From the NCBI RefSeq assembly GCF_030269925.1, contig NC_085119.1, forward strand, positions 7,477,001 through 7,541,000: a stretch of DNA of 64,000 bases, read 5' to 3'. This DNA is from Bombyx mori. Its lineage: Eukaryota > Arthropoda > Insecta > Lepidoptera > Bombycidae. The position numbers and the translations under genes are program-made. Shown here one piece after another: positions 22,982-47,614 of the stretch (positions within the stretch are counted from its first letter, which is position 1; every line of letters starts with the position of its first letter). The notes beneath the pieces are model-generated. The model saw only the letters and a program-made list of their open reading frames with translations, was not told the origin of the DNA and did not search any database.

Positions 22982-23016
22982 AATAAAACTAATATAGAAA
23001 CCTATTTCTCTTTATT
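22982..23016. terminator. Interlocked poly(A) signals of convergent MRPS27 and CCDC22
   Basis: AATAAA on the plus strand at 22982-22987 serves MRPS27 and AATAAA on the minus strand at 23016-23011 serves CCDC22. They face each other 23 bp apart, so mRNAs cleaved 10-30 bp downstream would overlap by a few bases. The stop codons are 97 bp apart. Confidence 0.7.
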
Positions 23017-23054
23017 TTGAGTCATAACCAAATAATAATAAATAATTGAAAAAT

Positions 23055-35890
<12,836 letters not shown>

Positions 35891-36045
35891 CTTGTTATTT
35901 TTATAAATTGGGAGTATTTAACGATATCGAAGTTTTAGATAAGGCAAACTAAAAAAATAAATCATCGCGTTTTTTACTTTATAATGCTGGAAAGTGGAAA
36001 ACAATAATATTTTTTCACCTCTTCAAGTTGACACTTTCTTTTTTT

Positions 36046-36474
36046 TTTAAAGGGATGTTATGACCTGGTAACTAAGATCTTTAGGTAATGTCTTATTGTA
36101 TTTTCTCTCTTATTTATATTCTTATTTTTATGACAAATGATATGTAATATGGAGTGAAATGAAATTAAATGAAGATGATTAATTGGAGACATCAAACAAC
36201 TGGGATGAAATTAAATGAAATGAGATGAGATGATATGGGATGAAATTTAATCTCAGTAAAATGGTGGTCATTGACTGAGATTTTTTCAGTGGACTTTTTG
36301 GAGGATCCCAAGAAGTTACGTCCAGCGGTTTTGTTTCATTTTCGCACATTTGCGCACTTTCACAGATATGAAACGGTTAATAAACTACCGTTATTACACA
36401 TTTAAACCTGAAGAAATACTAAATAGACAAATTAAAACAAATCACACAACTTCACTCCTCGCGTTCCCGCCAAA
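36046..36474 (-). repeat. Copy of the 428-bp repeat between CCDC22 and UQCRQ
   Basis: Minus orientation, complete from the T-run before GGGATGTTATGACCTGG to CGCGTTCCCGCCAAAAAG. It takes up a third of the head-to-head interval. Confidence 0.75.
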
Positions 36475-36594
36475 AAGTTCGATAACCACTTTCAACTTTG
36501 TGACCACAGATTAGTATAATAGTTATAATATATAATAGTTTATCGGTTTTCCAATACAAAAACCGAAGATATGATACTGACAAAGTTTTTATTC

Positions 36595-36830
36595 TGCTTT
36601 ATACAATATAATATGTAGTGAAAAATAATATGATGGAATGAGATAAAGTTGATTTATTTGCGATTGCAGTAAATTGGAATGGTTTAAATGAAGCAAAATG
36701 AAATGGGGTGAAATAATAATTCGGTAAAATGGTAATTATTTACAGAGACTAGTAAACTTCTTGGAAAGAACCCGAAAAGTCACGTTCATTGACTGTTTCA
36801 TTTCATTTTTTCATTTCCACTTCCTACACT
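36595..36830 (-). repeat. Decayed copy of the 428-bp repeat
   Basis: Same order of motifs as the neighbouring copy (GTAAAATGG, AAGTCACGTTC, TTTCATTTC) with many substitutions. Confidence 0.45.
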
Positions 36831-37222
36831 AACGCTACTTCGGTGAGTCTTCCAACAATAATTTGCTGTTTACAGGTGAACACTTTTTCGAATTGTCCCT
36901 TAAAGATGATGATCCTTACCTCTACCCTCCATAATCGACACTAACACAATTAATGGGCTGTAGTATCCTTCTTAGACTGCTGAAACTCCGATTTTCTTCC
37001 AAATAAAAAGGGCGTATTGATTTTAAAAATTATATAGAACAGACAAGGCTGTATGGGCTTAGAACCTTTCCTAATAAGGAACAATTGTACCAAAAAAAAT
37101 ATCTATGGTACAAGTATTTATTATTAGTCTGTGGATGCCCTTCTAGGTATTTTTCTTTACATTCTAGCCTGAATATTACGTAAGATTTTATTGCAAAAGT
37201 TAGAAGTTAGAAGTTCACCACT

Positions 37223-40200
37223 ATGGGCAAACACTTTGGAGAACTAGCTAAAATTCGGGGTCTTGTCACCTACAAGATATCTGCCCATGAACAACGAGCA
37301 TATGCTGGAGCTATTTCAAATGGTATTCCTAATATCTTCAGAAGATTTCGTGAGAGCGTTTTTAAAGTAGTCCCGCGTAAGTATTCATAACAGTTTAATA
37401 TTAATTTGTAAAATTCACATTCAAATTAGTCAAAGAAGAAATCAGTCACAATATTTTTTGCATTTCTTCATTCGGGCCAAAATTTGGAATACCAATACAT
37501 GAATTAACATTGAATTTACTGACATAAATAACTGAATGATTACTTTTAGACTAAAAAACAGGTTGAATTGACCAAATTAAGTACAAAAATAAATCAATAA
37601 ATGAATGTTAAAAACCATTATGAGCTTTTTTCAAACAAATTTACCATGTTACTCGGTTTGGATGTAGAATATAATACCTACGTTATTATCCTACTTTGGA
37701 AAATTTCATATAAAAATAAGATCCAAAGCCTTTTTGGAAATGTGTCGAGAATAAAAAACAGAGTGATAACTTTCAATCTATGGGGGCCCTTCCATGCCCT
37801 GCGTCAGCTTCTCGCGCACCCCCGGATCGAGTGTTCATTGTGCCCTGCGCTTTATTCAGGTATTGCCTTGATCTCACCTCTAGCATCCTACCTCTCCAAA
37901 TCCTTACTCTCCAACTAAAATTATCTATCATGAAAGTCGACAAAGGAAAAAGAGTTTTTTCGGCGGATCCCCATTCCACGTTTAATGTGGATTTCAGCAA
38001 TGTCAGGGGCCTACACAGTAACCTTGACGCCGTACATCACCACCTTGAGACGGCGCAGCCTGCCCTCTTTTTCCTGACTGAGACGCAGATATCTGCCCCG
38101 GATGATACGTCGTACCTCGGATACCCCGGCTACGCATTGGAGCACACCTTCCTGCGTAAAGCCGGGGTGTGCGTGTTTATCCGGGAAGATGTCTGCTGTC
38201 GTCGGCTTCGGGGCCTCGAGCAACGGGACCTGTCCCTCTTGTGGCTACGCGTGGACTATGGGGGCTGTACCCGAGTCTACGCTTGCCTGTACAGGTCTCA
38301 CAGCAGTGATGCGGGGTCAGCTCTGTTTGAGCATGTACAAGAGGGGACTGACCGCGTGCTTGAGCAGTACCCATCTGCGGAGGTGGTGGTCCTTGGTGAC
38401 TTTAACGCTCATCACCAGGAGTGGTTGGGGTCCAGAACCACTGACCTCCCGGGTCGGGCTGCCTACGATTTCGCCTTGTCCTACGGCCTCTCTCAACTGG
38501 TGACACAGCCCACCCGTGTCCCAGACATTGAGGGGCACGAGCCTTCTTTGTTGGACCTTCTGCTGACCACTCACCCAGCTGGATACAGTGTGGTGGTCGA
38601 CGCTCCACTCGGATCGTCTGATCACTGCCTTATCCGTGCTGCCATACCACTCTCTCGTCCTAGTCGTCGAACGACGACCGGGTTTCGAAGAGTTTGGCGG
38701 TACAGGTCAGCAGACTGGGATGGAATGCGTGAATTTTACGCATCCTACCCATGGGGGCGGCTCTGCTTTTCCTCCGATGATCCTGACGTCTGTGCGGACC
38801 GACTTAAAGACGTGGTGCTTCAGGGAATGGAATTATTCATTCCTTCTTCTGAGGTGCCCGTTGGGGGTCGCAGCAAACCCTGGTATAATAAAGCCAGTAG
38901 GGATGCTGCACGCCTCAAGCGGTCTGCATACGTGGCATTTAATGTTGCTAGGAGATGCCGGGATCCTGATATCTCGGAGAAAAGGCGGAAATTTAACGCC
39001 GCCTCTAGGTCCTATAAGAAGGCTATTGCCAAGGCGAAGTCGGAGCACGTTGCCAGAATTGGCGAGCGACTGAATAGCTATCCCTCTGGGAGCCGTGCTT
39101 TCTGGTCGCTGGCTAAGGCTGCAGAAGGTAACTTCTGCAGGTCTAGCCTTCCACCACTGCGTAAGTCCAATGACAGTCTGGCTCATAGTGCGAAGGAGAA
39201 GGCTGACCTTCTGGTCAAGCTCTTTGCCTCATACTCGACTTTGGATGACGGAGGAGCCACGCCGCCCAACATCTCCCGGTGTGACAGCTCCATGCCTGAG
39301 ATTCGCATCACACAGCGTGCGGTCAGACAGGAGCTTCGGTTTTCTTGATGTCCATAAGTCGAGTGGGCCAGATTGCATCCCCGCAGTGGTTCTAAAAACA
39401 TGCGCCCCTGAGTTGACACCCGCGCTAACGCGTCTATATCGCCTCTCGTACAATACCAACAGGGTTCCGTCTTCATGGAAGACTGCTCATGTCCACCCTA
39501 TCCCCAAAAAGGGTGACCGGTCGGACCCCTCGAATTACAGACCTATCGCGATAACTTCCTTGCTTTCCAAGGTGATGGAGCGAATCATAAACATCCAACT
39601 TCTTAAGTATCTTGAGGATCGCCAGCTGATCAGTGACCGGCAGTACGGTTTCCGTCATGGTCGCTCAGCTGGCGATCTTCTTGTATACCTCACACATAAA
39701 TGGGCTGAAGCCTTGGAAAGCAAGGGCGAGGCTCTCGCTGTGAGCCTTGATATCGCGAAGGCCTTCGACAGGGTCTGGCATAGGGCACTTCTATCGAAGC
39801 TTCCAGCATACGGGATCCCTGAGGGACTCTGCAAGTGGATCGCTAGCTTTTTGGATGGACGGAGCATCACAGTTGTCGTCGACGGCTGCTGCTCCGATAC
39901 CATGACCATCAACGCTGGTGTTCCACAAGGTTCGGTGCTCTCCCCCACGCTTTTCATACTGCATATCAATGACATGCTGTCTATTGATGGCATGCATTGC
40001 TATGCGGATGATAGCACGGGGGATGCGCGATATATCGGCCATCAGAGTCTCTCTCGAAGCGTTGTACACGAGAGGCGATTAAAACTTGTGTCTGAAGTGG
40101 AGAACTCTCTGGGGCGGGTCTCCAAGTGGGGTGAACTGAATTCAGTTCAGTTTAACCCATTGAAGACACAGGTTTGCGCGTTCACTGCGAAGAAGGACCC

Positions 40201-42002
40201 TTTTGTCATGGCGCCGGAATTCCAAGGAGTATCCCTGCAGCTTTCCGCGAGTATCGGGATTCTGGGGGTCGATATTTCGAGCGATGTCCAGTTTCGGAGT
40301 CATTTGGAAGGTAAAGCCAAATTGGCCTCTAAAATGTTGGGAGTTCTCAACAGAGCGAAGCGGTATTTCACGCCTGGACAGAGACTTGCGCTTTATAAGG
40401 CGCAGGTCCGACCTCGCGTGGAGTACTGCTCTCACCTCTGGGCCGGGGCTCCCAAATACCAGCTACTTCCATTTGACTCCATACAGAAACGGGCTGTTCG
40501 GATGGTCGATAGTCCTGCTCTCGCGGATCGCTTGGAACCTTTGGGTCTACGGAGGGACTTCGGTTCTCTCTGTGTTTTATACCGCATGGTCCATGGGGAA
40601 TGCTCTGAGGAATTATTCGAGATGATTCCCTCATCTCCTTTTTATCATCGCACCTCCCGCCATCGGAGCAGAGTTCATCCATATTATCTGGAACCGCTGC
40701 GTTCATCGACAGTGCGTTTCCAAAGATCTTTTTTGCCACGTACCATCCGGCTTTGGAATGAACTCCCCTCAACGGTGTTTTCCGAGCGCTATGACATGTC
40801 CTTCTTCAAACGAGGCTTGCGGAGAGTACTTTATGGTAGGCAGCGGCTTAGCTCTGCCCCTGGCATTGCTGACGTCCATGAGCGACGGTGACCACTTACC
40901 ATCAGGTGGGCCGTATGCTCGTCTGCCTACAAAGGCAATAAAAAAAAAAAAAAAAAAAAAAAAAAATATTATGAAGTATCAACAATTTTATTGTCAAATA
41001 ATGGTGAAATAATCTACTAAGTGTTTTTTTCACTCAACATTTCTTCAAAACACAAACTGTCATGGTGTAGTGAATGTTTTTCCCTTCCTAAACACTGGAT
41101 ATTTTTTATCCAACCTATAATTATAACTACTGTTTTAAACTCATCCCTGAAGACACAATTCTTTTTGATTTTTATTCAAGTCTCTTCTTGTGGAGATGTA
41201 TTTTTTATGCTTTACCTTAACTGTTTCAAGAAGGATAATTTTCTTTGCTTTGAAGGGTAAATGTGTGGAAATTGTTTGGATCCCTTCAAGATATGAATTT
41301 TTTTAATCTGGTAGCTAACACTGTTTATGTACACCAATCTCTGAAAGTGGTGTAGTAGTTTGCCCTAAATGCTAGCTTGTGTAGTTTTTACCACCCCTCT
41401 GATGATATGACTAGTGTAGCAGTACTTAGCCACAATGATTTTGGAACAAAAATCCTATTTCTTACCAATCATTCACCAGCATTGACTAAACATAATAATA
41501 TGTTGCCTAATAGGTAAGATGTCCTGAATTGTTCTGTACACTTGATTCAAGTGATAAGGCTTTAAATCCTAAGGCAAGTTAATCATGTACAAAAGAATAT
41601 AATTGTGTGCATTTAATATTCTCTTTATCTACATCATACAAAAAATTAGAAAAATTATCTCTTAATTTATAAGAATCCATTGCTCTTACTGGAAATCATA
41701 AGTTTCACCAGATAACTTACCAAGTTTACTCACTAAGCCGATTGGCATTCTTTGTAGAGGAGTTGAGATACTACTTGTGTGATTTCTCCTATCCATTACA
41801 AAAACAAAATGATTATAAAAAATAATCACAACTTGATGACTATGATGGAAAACGATCTGTACACACTTTTTAATGTTAAACCAATAAAATAATGAATTCT
41901 CTTGCAGCCTTCATCATTGGATACTTGATATATGAAGGAGTTGAAAGGGAGCATCACAGACTATCACGGAAGAACCCTGCTGATTTTGAAAATGATCAAT
42001 AA
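37223..42002 (+). CDS. UQCRQ: Cytochrome b-c1 complex subunit 8 (ubiquinone-binding protein QP-C)
   Basis: Small subunit of respiratory complex III in the mitochondrial inner membrane, packed against cytochrome b. Two coding exons: 37223-37376 (donor C|GTAAGT) and 41908-42002 (acceptor TTGCAG), phase 1, total 82 residues, the normal family length. It starts MGKHFGELAKIRGLVTY and contains the typical YKISAHEQRAYAGAISNG and FRRFRESVFKVVP, then one membrane helix FIIGYLIYEGVE and a charged tail ending NPADFENDQ. The start ATG is the only one that yields the family N-terminus. The roughly 4.5 kb intron holds a nearly intact non-LTR retrotransposon in the same orientation as the gene. It is head to head with CCDC22 (start codons 1.3 kb apart), with copies of a poly(A)-tailed repeat between them. 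Confidence 0.93.
37780..40966 (+). mobile_element. Near-intact EN-RT non-LTR retrotransposon in the UQCRQ intron
   Basis: One long element with endonuclease and reverse transcriptase, the CACCATCAGGTGGGCC-containing 3' tail and a 28-A tail ending at 40966. No gag-like first frame is seen, so it is a single-ORF type or 5' truncated; the left limit (about 37780) is approximate and no target duplication was found. Catalytic box YADDS. Same orientation as UQCRQ. A 5'-truncated relative lies at 44321-46556. I could not settle the clade (CR1/L2/Daphne-like group possible). Confidence 0.85.
37930..40891 (+). pseudogene. EN-RT polyprotein of the LINE, one frameshift
   Basis: ATG at 37930. APE-type endonuclease first: NVRGLHSN near the start, LTETQIS with the catalytic Glu, VVLGDFNAHHQEW and GSSDHCLI near the end. 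Then a linker and the reverse transcriptase: HPIPKKGDRSDPSNYRPIAI, QYGFRHGRSAGD, SLDIAKAFDRVWH, AGVPQGSVLSPTLF and HCYADDST, ending DVHERR at 40891. The frame breaks once, at a run of four T (39340-39343) where the related copy has one base fewer, stopping the first part at 39348. Everything else looks intact, so this is a recently dead or, if the extra T is a sequencing error, possibly live element. Confidence 0.85.
40967..41907. other. UQCRQ intron, 3' part
   Basis: AT-rich intron sequence, no feature seen up to the acceptor. Confidence 0.5.
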
Positions 42003-42305
42003 ACATAGTTTGCAAATTAAAATTGTTTAATGTAGAAATTAATTTAAATTAAATTAAATCTAAAATGTAATTTCATTTATTGTAATATAATAAGTTATTG
42101 TGACAAATAACTATCTTTCGTTATGATACCACCTACCACTCTTAAGTGATCATCGAAACTTTTAAACACCACATGAAATTATCTGAGGAAAGACAAATAA
42201 TGAGACAGTTAAAATTTGAAAGCTCTAATCATTGGGACTAAATACTAACATTTAAGATTTCAAGAATAGCTATAACTAACTGAAGCTTTATAATTCATAT
42301 GTAAT

Positions 42306-42744
42306 TTTTTTGTTGTTGTTGTTTTTTCCTACCTAAGCTGAGAGCCCTGAGAGGCTATTTCAGCGTAACCCTAACTTTTGTAGGTGAGCTCACGGGGCTC
42401 AAACCTGATGACGTTGCTAACACGAACCCTAGCAAGAGCCGTGCTTCGCAGAATCTACCACCGGATCGGAAACGCGACCCACTGAGAAGATCCGGCGAGA
42501 AACTCAGTGGGCTGTGTCTGAGATTTAATTTACTCGTCGAGCCCTTCGTCGCAAGCGACGGGTTCGACGAGAACGGTGACCGTTGCTTGAAGTACCTAGA
42601 AGCACCGTTAGTGGATCGGGAGGATCCGAGATGACGTGTTTTGGGCGACGTCGACTGCTTTCCATTCTGTCCGCAGGATCGGGAATGTAGTTACCGGCGG
42701 CCACGATGAGAGGGTTCTCGTGTCGTGCCGCTTTATCGAAGTGG
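42306..42744 (-). mobile_element. Jockey-clade LINE, 3' end, minus orientation
   Basis: 439 bp of 3' coding end and 3' UTR, with the poly(A) end at the left. An 11-bp direct duplication TCATATGTAAT flanks it (42295-42305 and 42745-42755), proving target-primed insertion with 5' truncation. Its sequence is the reverse complement of about 43735-44165. Confidence 0.85.
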
Positions 42745-43012
42745 TCATATGTAATATATAGCTAGCTACCTACAAGTACATTAATATCCAAAGCCCTTAT
42801 TATTTTATTGAATGCTTTTTATTCAGTCTGAATACACAGTAAAATTACAAGAAAGCCACAAATTGAGAGGTGTGTATAAAAAGTGATCTTATATGAGTCA
42901 TTGAAATTATGGCCTAAAGAATAATACTGCTGGTGTAGGTACTCGTGTATAAAAGTTCACCAGTACCAGTGTGACTTTCGAATATATGGACGTCAAAGAG
43001 TTCGTATCTCGC

Positions 43013-44178
43013 GTCACGTCACAGCCGGAGTCCCGCAAGGCTCCGCCCTCTCCCCGTTACTATTCAGTTTGTATATCAACGATATACCCCGGTCTCCGGA
43101 GACCCATCTGGCGCTCTTCGCCGATGACACCGCCATCTACTACTCGTGTAGGAAGAAGGCGTTGCTTCATCGACGACTTCAGACCGCAGCTACCACCATG
43201 GGACAGTGGTTCCGGAAGTGGCGCATCGACATTAACCCCACGAAAAGCACAGCGGTGCTCTTCAAAAGGGGTCGCCCTCCGAACACCACGCTGAGCATCC
43301 CTCTCCCGACTAGGCGCGTCAACACCCCCGCCCCCGCCGTTCGCCCAATCACGATGTACGACCAGCCCATACCGTGGGCCCCGAAGGTCAAATATTTAGG
43401 CGTCACCCTCGACAGTAGGATGACATTCCGCCCCCACATCAAGACGGTACGCGATCGTGCCGCCTTCATCCTAGGACGTCTCTACCCGATGATATGTAGG
43501 CGAAGTAAAATGTCCCTTAGAAATAAGGTGACACTCTACAAAACTTGCATACGCCCCGTCATGACCTATGCAAGTGTAGTGTTCGCTCACGCGGCCCGCA
43601 TACACTTAAAATCCTTTCAAATTATTCAATCCCGTTTTTGCAGGATAGCCGTCGGAGCCCCGTGGTTCGTCAGGAACGTCGACCTCCATGACGACCTGGA
43701 CTTAGAGTCCATCAGTAAGTATCTGCAGTCGGCGTCCATGCGCCACTTCGATAAAGCGGCACGACACGAGAACCCTCTCATCGTGGCCGCCGGTAACTAC
43801 ATTCCCGATCCTGCGGACAGAATGGAAAGCAGTCGACGTCGCCCTAAACACGTCATCTCGGATCCTCCTGATCCACTAACGGTGCTTTTAGGTACTTCAA
43901 GCACCGGTCACCGTTCTCGTCGAACCCGTCGCTTGCGACGAAGGGCTCGACGAGTAAATTAACTCTCAGACACAGCCCACTGAGTTTCTCGCCGGATCTT
44001 CTCAGTGGGTCGCGTTTCCGATCCGGTGGTAGATTCTGCGAAGCACGACTCTTGCTAGGGTTCGTGTTAGCAACATCGTCAGGTTTGAGCCCCGTGAGCT
44101 CACCTACTAAAGTTAAGGCTACGCTGAAATAGCCGCTAGGGCTATCAGCTTAGGTAGGAATAAAAAAAAAAAAAAAAA
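43013..44178 (+). mobile_element. Jockey-clade LINE, 5' truncated, plus orientation
   Basis: Starts inside the RT at AGVPQGSALSPLLF, passes the catalytic FADDT box and RKWRIDINPTKSTAVLF, and reads on to a stop at 43962, then 3' UTR and A-tail (44162-44178). The 10-bp duplication CGTATCTCGC is at 43003-43012 and 44179-44188. The frame before 43069 needs one shift; after that it is open for 297 codons. Confidence 0.85.
43069..43962 (+). pseudogene. Jockey reverse transcriptase C-terminal half
   Basis: Open frame from MYINDIPRSPETHLALFADD through the thumb region (KVKYLGVTLDSRMTFRPHIK, NKVTLYKTCIRPVMTYASV) to a basic C-terminus RRTRRLRRRARRVN. Lacks the endonuclease and RT fingers because of the 5' truncation, so non-functional. 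Confidence 0.8.
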
Positions 44179-44227
44179 CGTATCTCGCACTCTCGCGATA
44201 GAAGGTAAATAATTAAATTATCAGTAC

Positions 44228-44320
44228 ACTTGCATAGGTCATGACAGAACGTATGCAAGTTTTGTAGAGTGTCGCCTTAATATGATGGGACAAATTTACT
44301 TACTTCGCTTTATTTCGCTA
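44228..44320 (-). mobile_element. Jockey fragment, part 1, split by a LINE
   Basis: CTTGCATAGGTCATGAC and GCAAGTTTTGTAGAGTG are the reverse complement of Jockey 43540-43585. The fragment is broken at about 44320 by the next element and resumes at 46557. Confidence 0.7.
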
Positions 44321-46556
44321 TTGATTGGGATGGATTGCGTGAATTTTACGCATCCTACCCATGGGGGCGGTTCTGCTTTTCCTCTGCTGATCCTGACGTC
44401 TGTGCGGACCGTCTTAAAGACGTGGTGCTCCAGGGGATGGAATTGTTTATTCCCTCCTCTGAAGTTGGACCGGAGGTGGGACCCCCGTTGGGGGTCGCAG
44501 CAGATCCTGGTTTAACAATGCCAGCAGGGATGCTGCACACCTCAAGCGGTCCGCATACGTGGCATGGGATAATGCCAGAAGACGTCGGGACCCTAACATC
44601 TCAGGGGAAAGGCGGAAATATAACGCCGCTTCCAGGTCCTACAAGAAGGTAATTGCCAAGGCGAAGTCGGAGCACGTTGCTAGAGTTGGCGAGCGATTAC
44701 AGAGCTATCCCTCAGGGAGCCGTGCTTTTTGGTCGCTCGCCAAAGCTGCAGAAGGAAACTTTTGCAGGTCTAGTCTCCCACCACTGCGCAAGTCCGATGA
44801 CACTCTGGCCCACAGGGGGAAAGAGACTCTTCGCCTCGAACTCGACTGTGGACGACGGGGGTGCCACACCCCCGAACATGGTCCGGTGTGATAGCTCCCT
44901 GTGGGATATCTGCTTTACACAGTGTGCAATCAGGTGGGAGCTCCGACTCCTGGACGTCCATAAGTCGAGTGGGCCAGACGGCATCCCCGCAGTGGTTCTG
45001 AAAACGTGCGCCCCTGAGCTGACACTTGCGCTAACGCGTTTGTATCGCCTCTCTTATTGCACTAACAGGGTTCTGTCTTCATGGAAGACCGCCCACATCC
45101 ACCCTATCCCCAAGAAGGGTGAGCGGTCGGACCCATCGAGCTATAGGCCTATCGCGATAACTTTCTTGCTTTCCAAGGTGATGGAGCGAATAATAATTAC
45201 ACAACTCCTGAAGTATCTTGAAGATCGCCAGCTGATCAGTGACCGACAGTACGGTTTCCGTCACGGTCGCTCAGCTGGCGATCTTCTTGTATACCTTACT
45301 TACAGGTGAAGCCTTGGAGAGCAAGGGCGAGGCTCTTGCTGTGAGCCTTGATGTCGCGAAGGCCTTCGACAGGGTCTGGCATAGAGTACTTCTATCAAAG
45401 CTACCATCTTATGGAATCCCGGAGGGTCTTTGCAAGTGGATCGCTAGCTTTTTGGATGGGCGGAGCATCACGGTCGTTGTAGACGGTGACTGTTCTGATA
45501 CTATGGCCATTAACGCTGGCGTTCCACAAGGTTCGGTGCTCTCCCTCACGCTTTTCATCCTGTATATCAATGACATGATGTCTATTGATGGCATGCATTG
45601 CTATGCAGATGACAGCACGGGGGATGCGCGATATATCGGCCATCAGAGTCTCTCTCGGAGCGTGGTGCAAGAGAGACGATCAAAACTTGTGTCTGAAGTG
45701 GAGAACTCTCTGGGGCGAGTCTCCGAATGATATGATGGAATGAGATACCAAGTTCAATTCAACCCGATAAAGACACAAGTTTGCGCGTTCACTGCGAAGA
45801 AGAACCCCTTTGTCATGGCGCCACTATTCCAAGGAGTATCCCTGCAACATTCCCAGAGTATCGGGATACTTGGGGTCGACATTTCGAGCGATGTCCAGTT
45901 TCGGAGTCATTTGGAAGGCAAAGCCAAGTTGGCGTCCAAAATGCTGGGAGTCCTCAACAGAGCGAAGCGGTACTTCACGCCTGGACAAAGACTTTTGCTT
46001 TATAAAGCACAAGTCCGGTCTCGCGTGGAGTACTGCTCCCATCAGTGGGCCGGGGCTCCCAAATACCAGCTTCTTCCATTTGACTCCATACAGAGGAGGG
46101 CCGTTCGGATTGTCGATAATCCGATTCTCACGGATCGTTTGGAACCTCTGGGTTTGCGGAGAGACTTCGGTTCCCTCTGTATTTTGTACCGTATGTTCCA
46201 TGGGGAGTGCTCTGAGGAATTGTTCGAGATGATACCGGCATCTCGTTTTTACCATCGCACCGCCCGCCACCGGAGTAGAGTTCATCCATACTACCTGGAG
46301 CCACTGCGGTCATCCACAGTGCGTTTCCAGAGATCTTTTTTGCCACGTACCATCCGGCTTTGAAATGAGCTCCCCTCCATAGTGTTTCCCGAGCGCTATG
46401 ACATGTCCTTCTTCAAACGAGGCTTGTAGAGAGTATTAAGCGGTAGGCAGCGGCTTGGCTCTGCCCCTGGCATTGCTGAAGTCCATGGGCGATGGTAACC
46501 ACTCACCATCAGGTGGGCCATATGATCGTCTGCCCACATGGGCAATAAAAAAAAAA
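44321..46556 (+). mobile_element. 5'-truncated copy of the EN-RT LINE, nested in Jockey
   Basis: Begins at the equivalent of 38718 in the UQCRQ-intron copy (DWDG.REFYASYPWGR) and continues to the same 3' tail and A-run at 46556. Frames change several times: after the EVGPEVGPP insertion, near 44830 where a stretch of the linker is lost, and near 45305 and 45730. It keeps HPIPKKGERSDPSSYRPIAI, AGVPQGSVLSLTLFIL and CYADDST but cannot encode a whole protein. Confidence 0.85.
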
Positions 46557-47320
46557 CAGATCATGGGGTAGAGTTGACAGAGTAGGAAAGCGGCTCCGTC
46601 GCGTACTGACTTAATGTGGGGCCTGAATGTCACCCCCCGCCCCCTTGTCGAGAGGGACGCCTAAGTACTTAGTCTTCGAAGCCCACGGTATGGGCTGGCC
46701 AAAGATTTTTATGGCGAGAATAGTTATCGCGCCTAATTGGTGACGAGATACTAACAGTAGTATCGGGAGGGCGACCCCTTTTGAAGAGCATGCCTGTGCT
46801 TTTCATGGGTTTATGTCAATGCGCCACTTTCTGAACCACTGTCCTAAATTAGTGGCCACGATCTGGAATTTACTATGCATGAAAGACATTCCTACTTGAG
46901 TAGAGGAGTGCCGTATTTAACAGGGCTAAGTTGGTCACCGGCGACTTGGGTATATCGTTAATAAACAGGCTGAAAGGTAGCGGGGAGACAGAGAGCTCCC
47001 TAGACTCGATATCGAAACGAACGGTTCGACAAGAAGTCTCTTAATATGAGCATGACTGGTTACTGGCACGACTTAAGTGTATAATCTATGGGCACGACTA
47101 TGACTATACAGTTTGTAAATTAAACTGTTGTCAGAGTTTGTCAAACACCTCCGCGAAATCGAAGAAGAGGGTATAAGATATCGAAGATTAGCTCTACTAA
47201 AATGTGGTCCGTGAGACGTTACACTTTTGAATGCACGAGTGTTTCGCACGGAATTCGAATTGTTCGTCGATCAGGATGCCTTTTGAGGTGTTGAAGTCGG
47301 CGTCTGCGTAAAGCATTAAA
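46557..47320 (-). mobile_element. Jockey fragment, part 2
   Basis: Minus-strand frames give MTFRPHIKSVRDGAAFLLCQ LYPMI and, further along, TSKGILIDEQFEF, from the RT. It continues the fragment at 44228-44320 across the nested LINE. Decayed; the 5' limit is approximate. Confidence 0.7.
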
Positions 47321-47614
47321 ATAGATGAAATCAAAATAAGTGTAAACTTAACTGAGTATCGAATTATCGCAAAAATATAGTCCCTGATTCTTTATTGGTT
47401 GAAAAATTAAAGCGCGTGGAGCGCGTAATTTAAATTCCTAATTGGAAATAATTTTATGGTTTTTTATCAAAACTGAAAAAATCGAATGTCAATTTTCAAG
47501 GGTGAAATATCGATTCAGAACTAAATATCGATTTAAGAAATGGCAAAAAATCGGTTATTCGATTAATCGATCTCAAATCGCCATCCCTAACCTAAAAATA
47601 ATAACATTTGCAAC

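Noticed and set aside
37780..37929. Start of the LINE protein upstream of 37930
   Set aside because: The frame is open, but the first 50 codons do not resemble an endonuclease N-terminus and are more likely leader.
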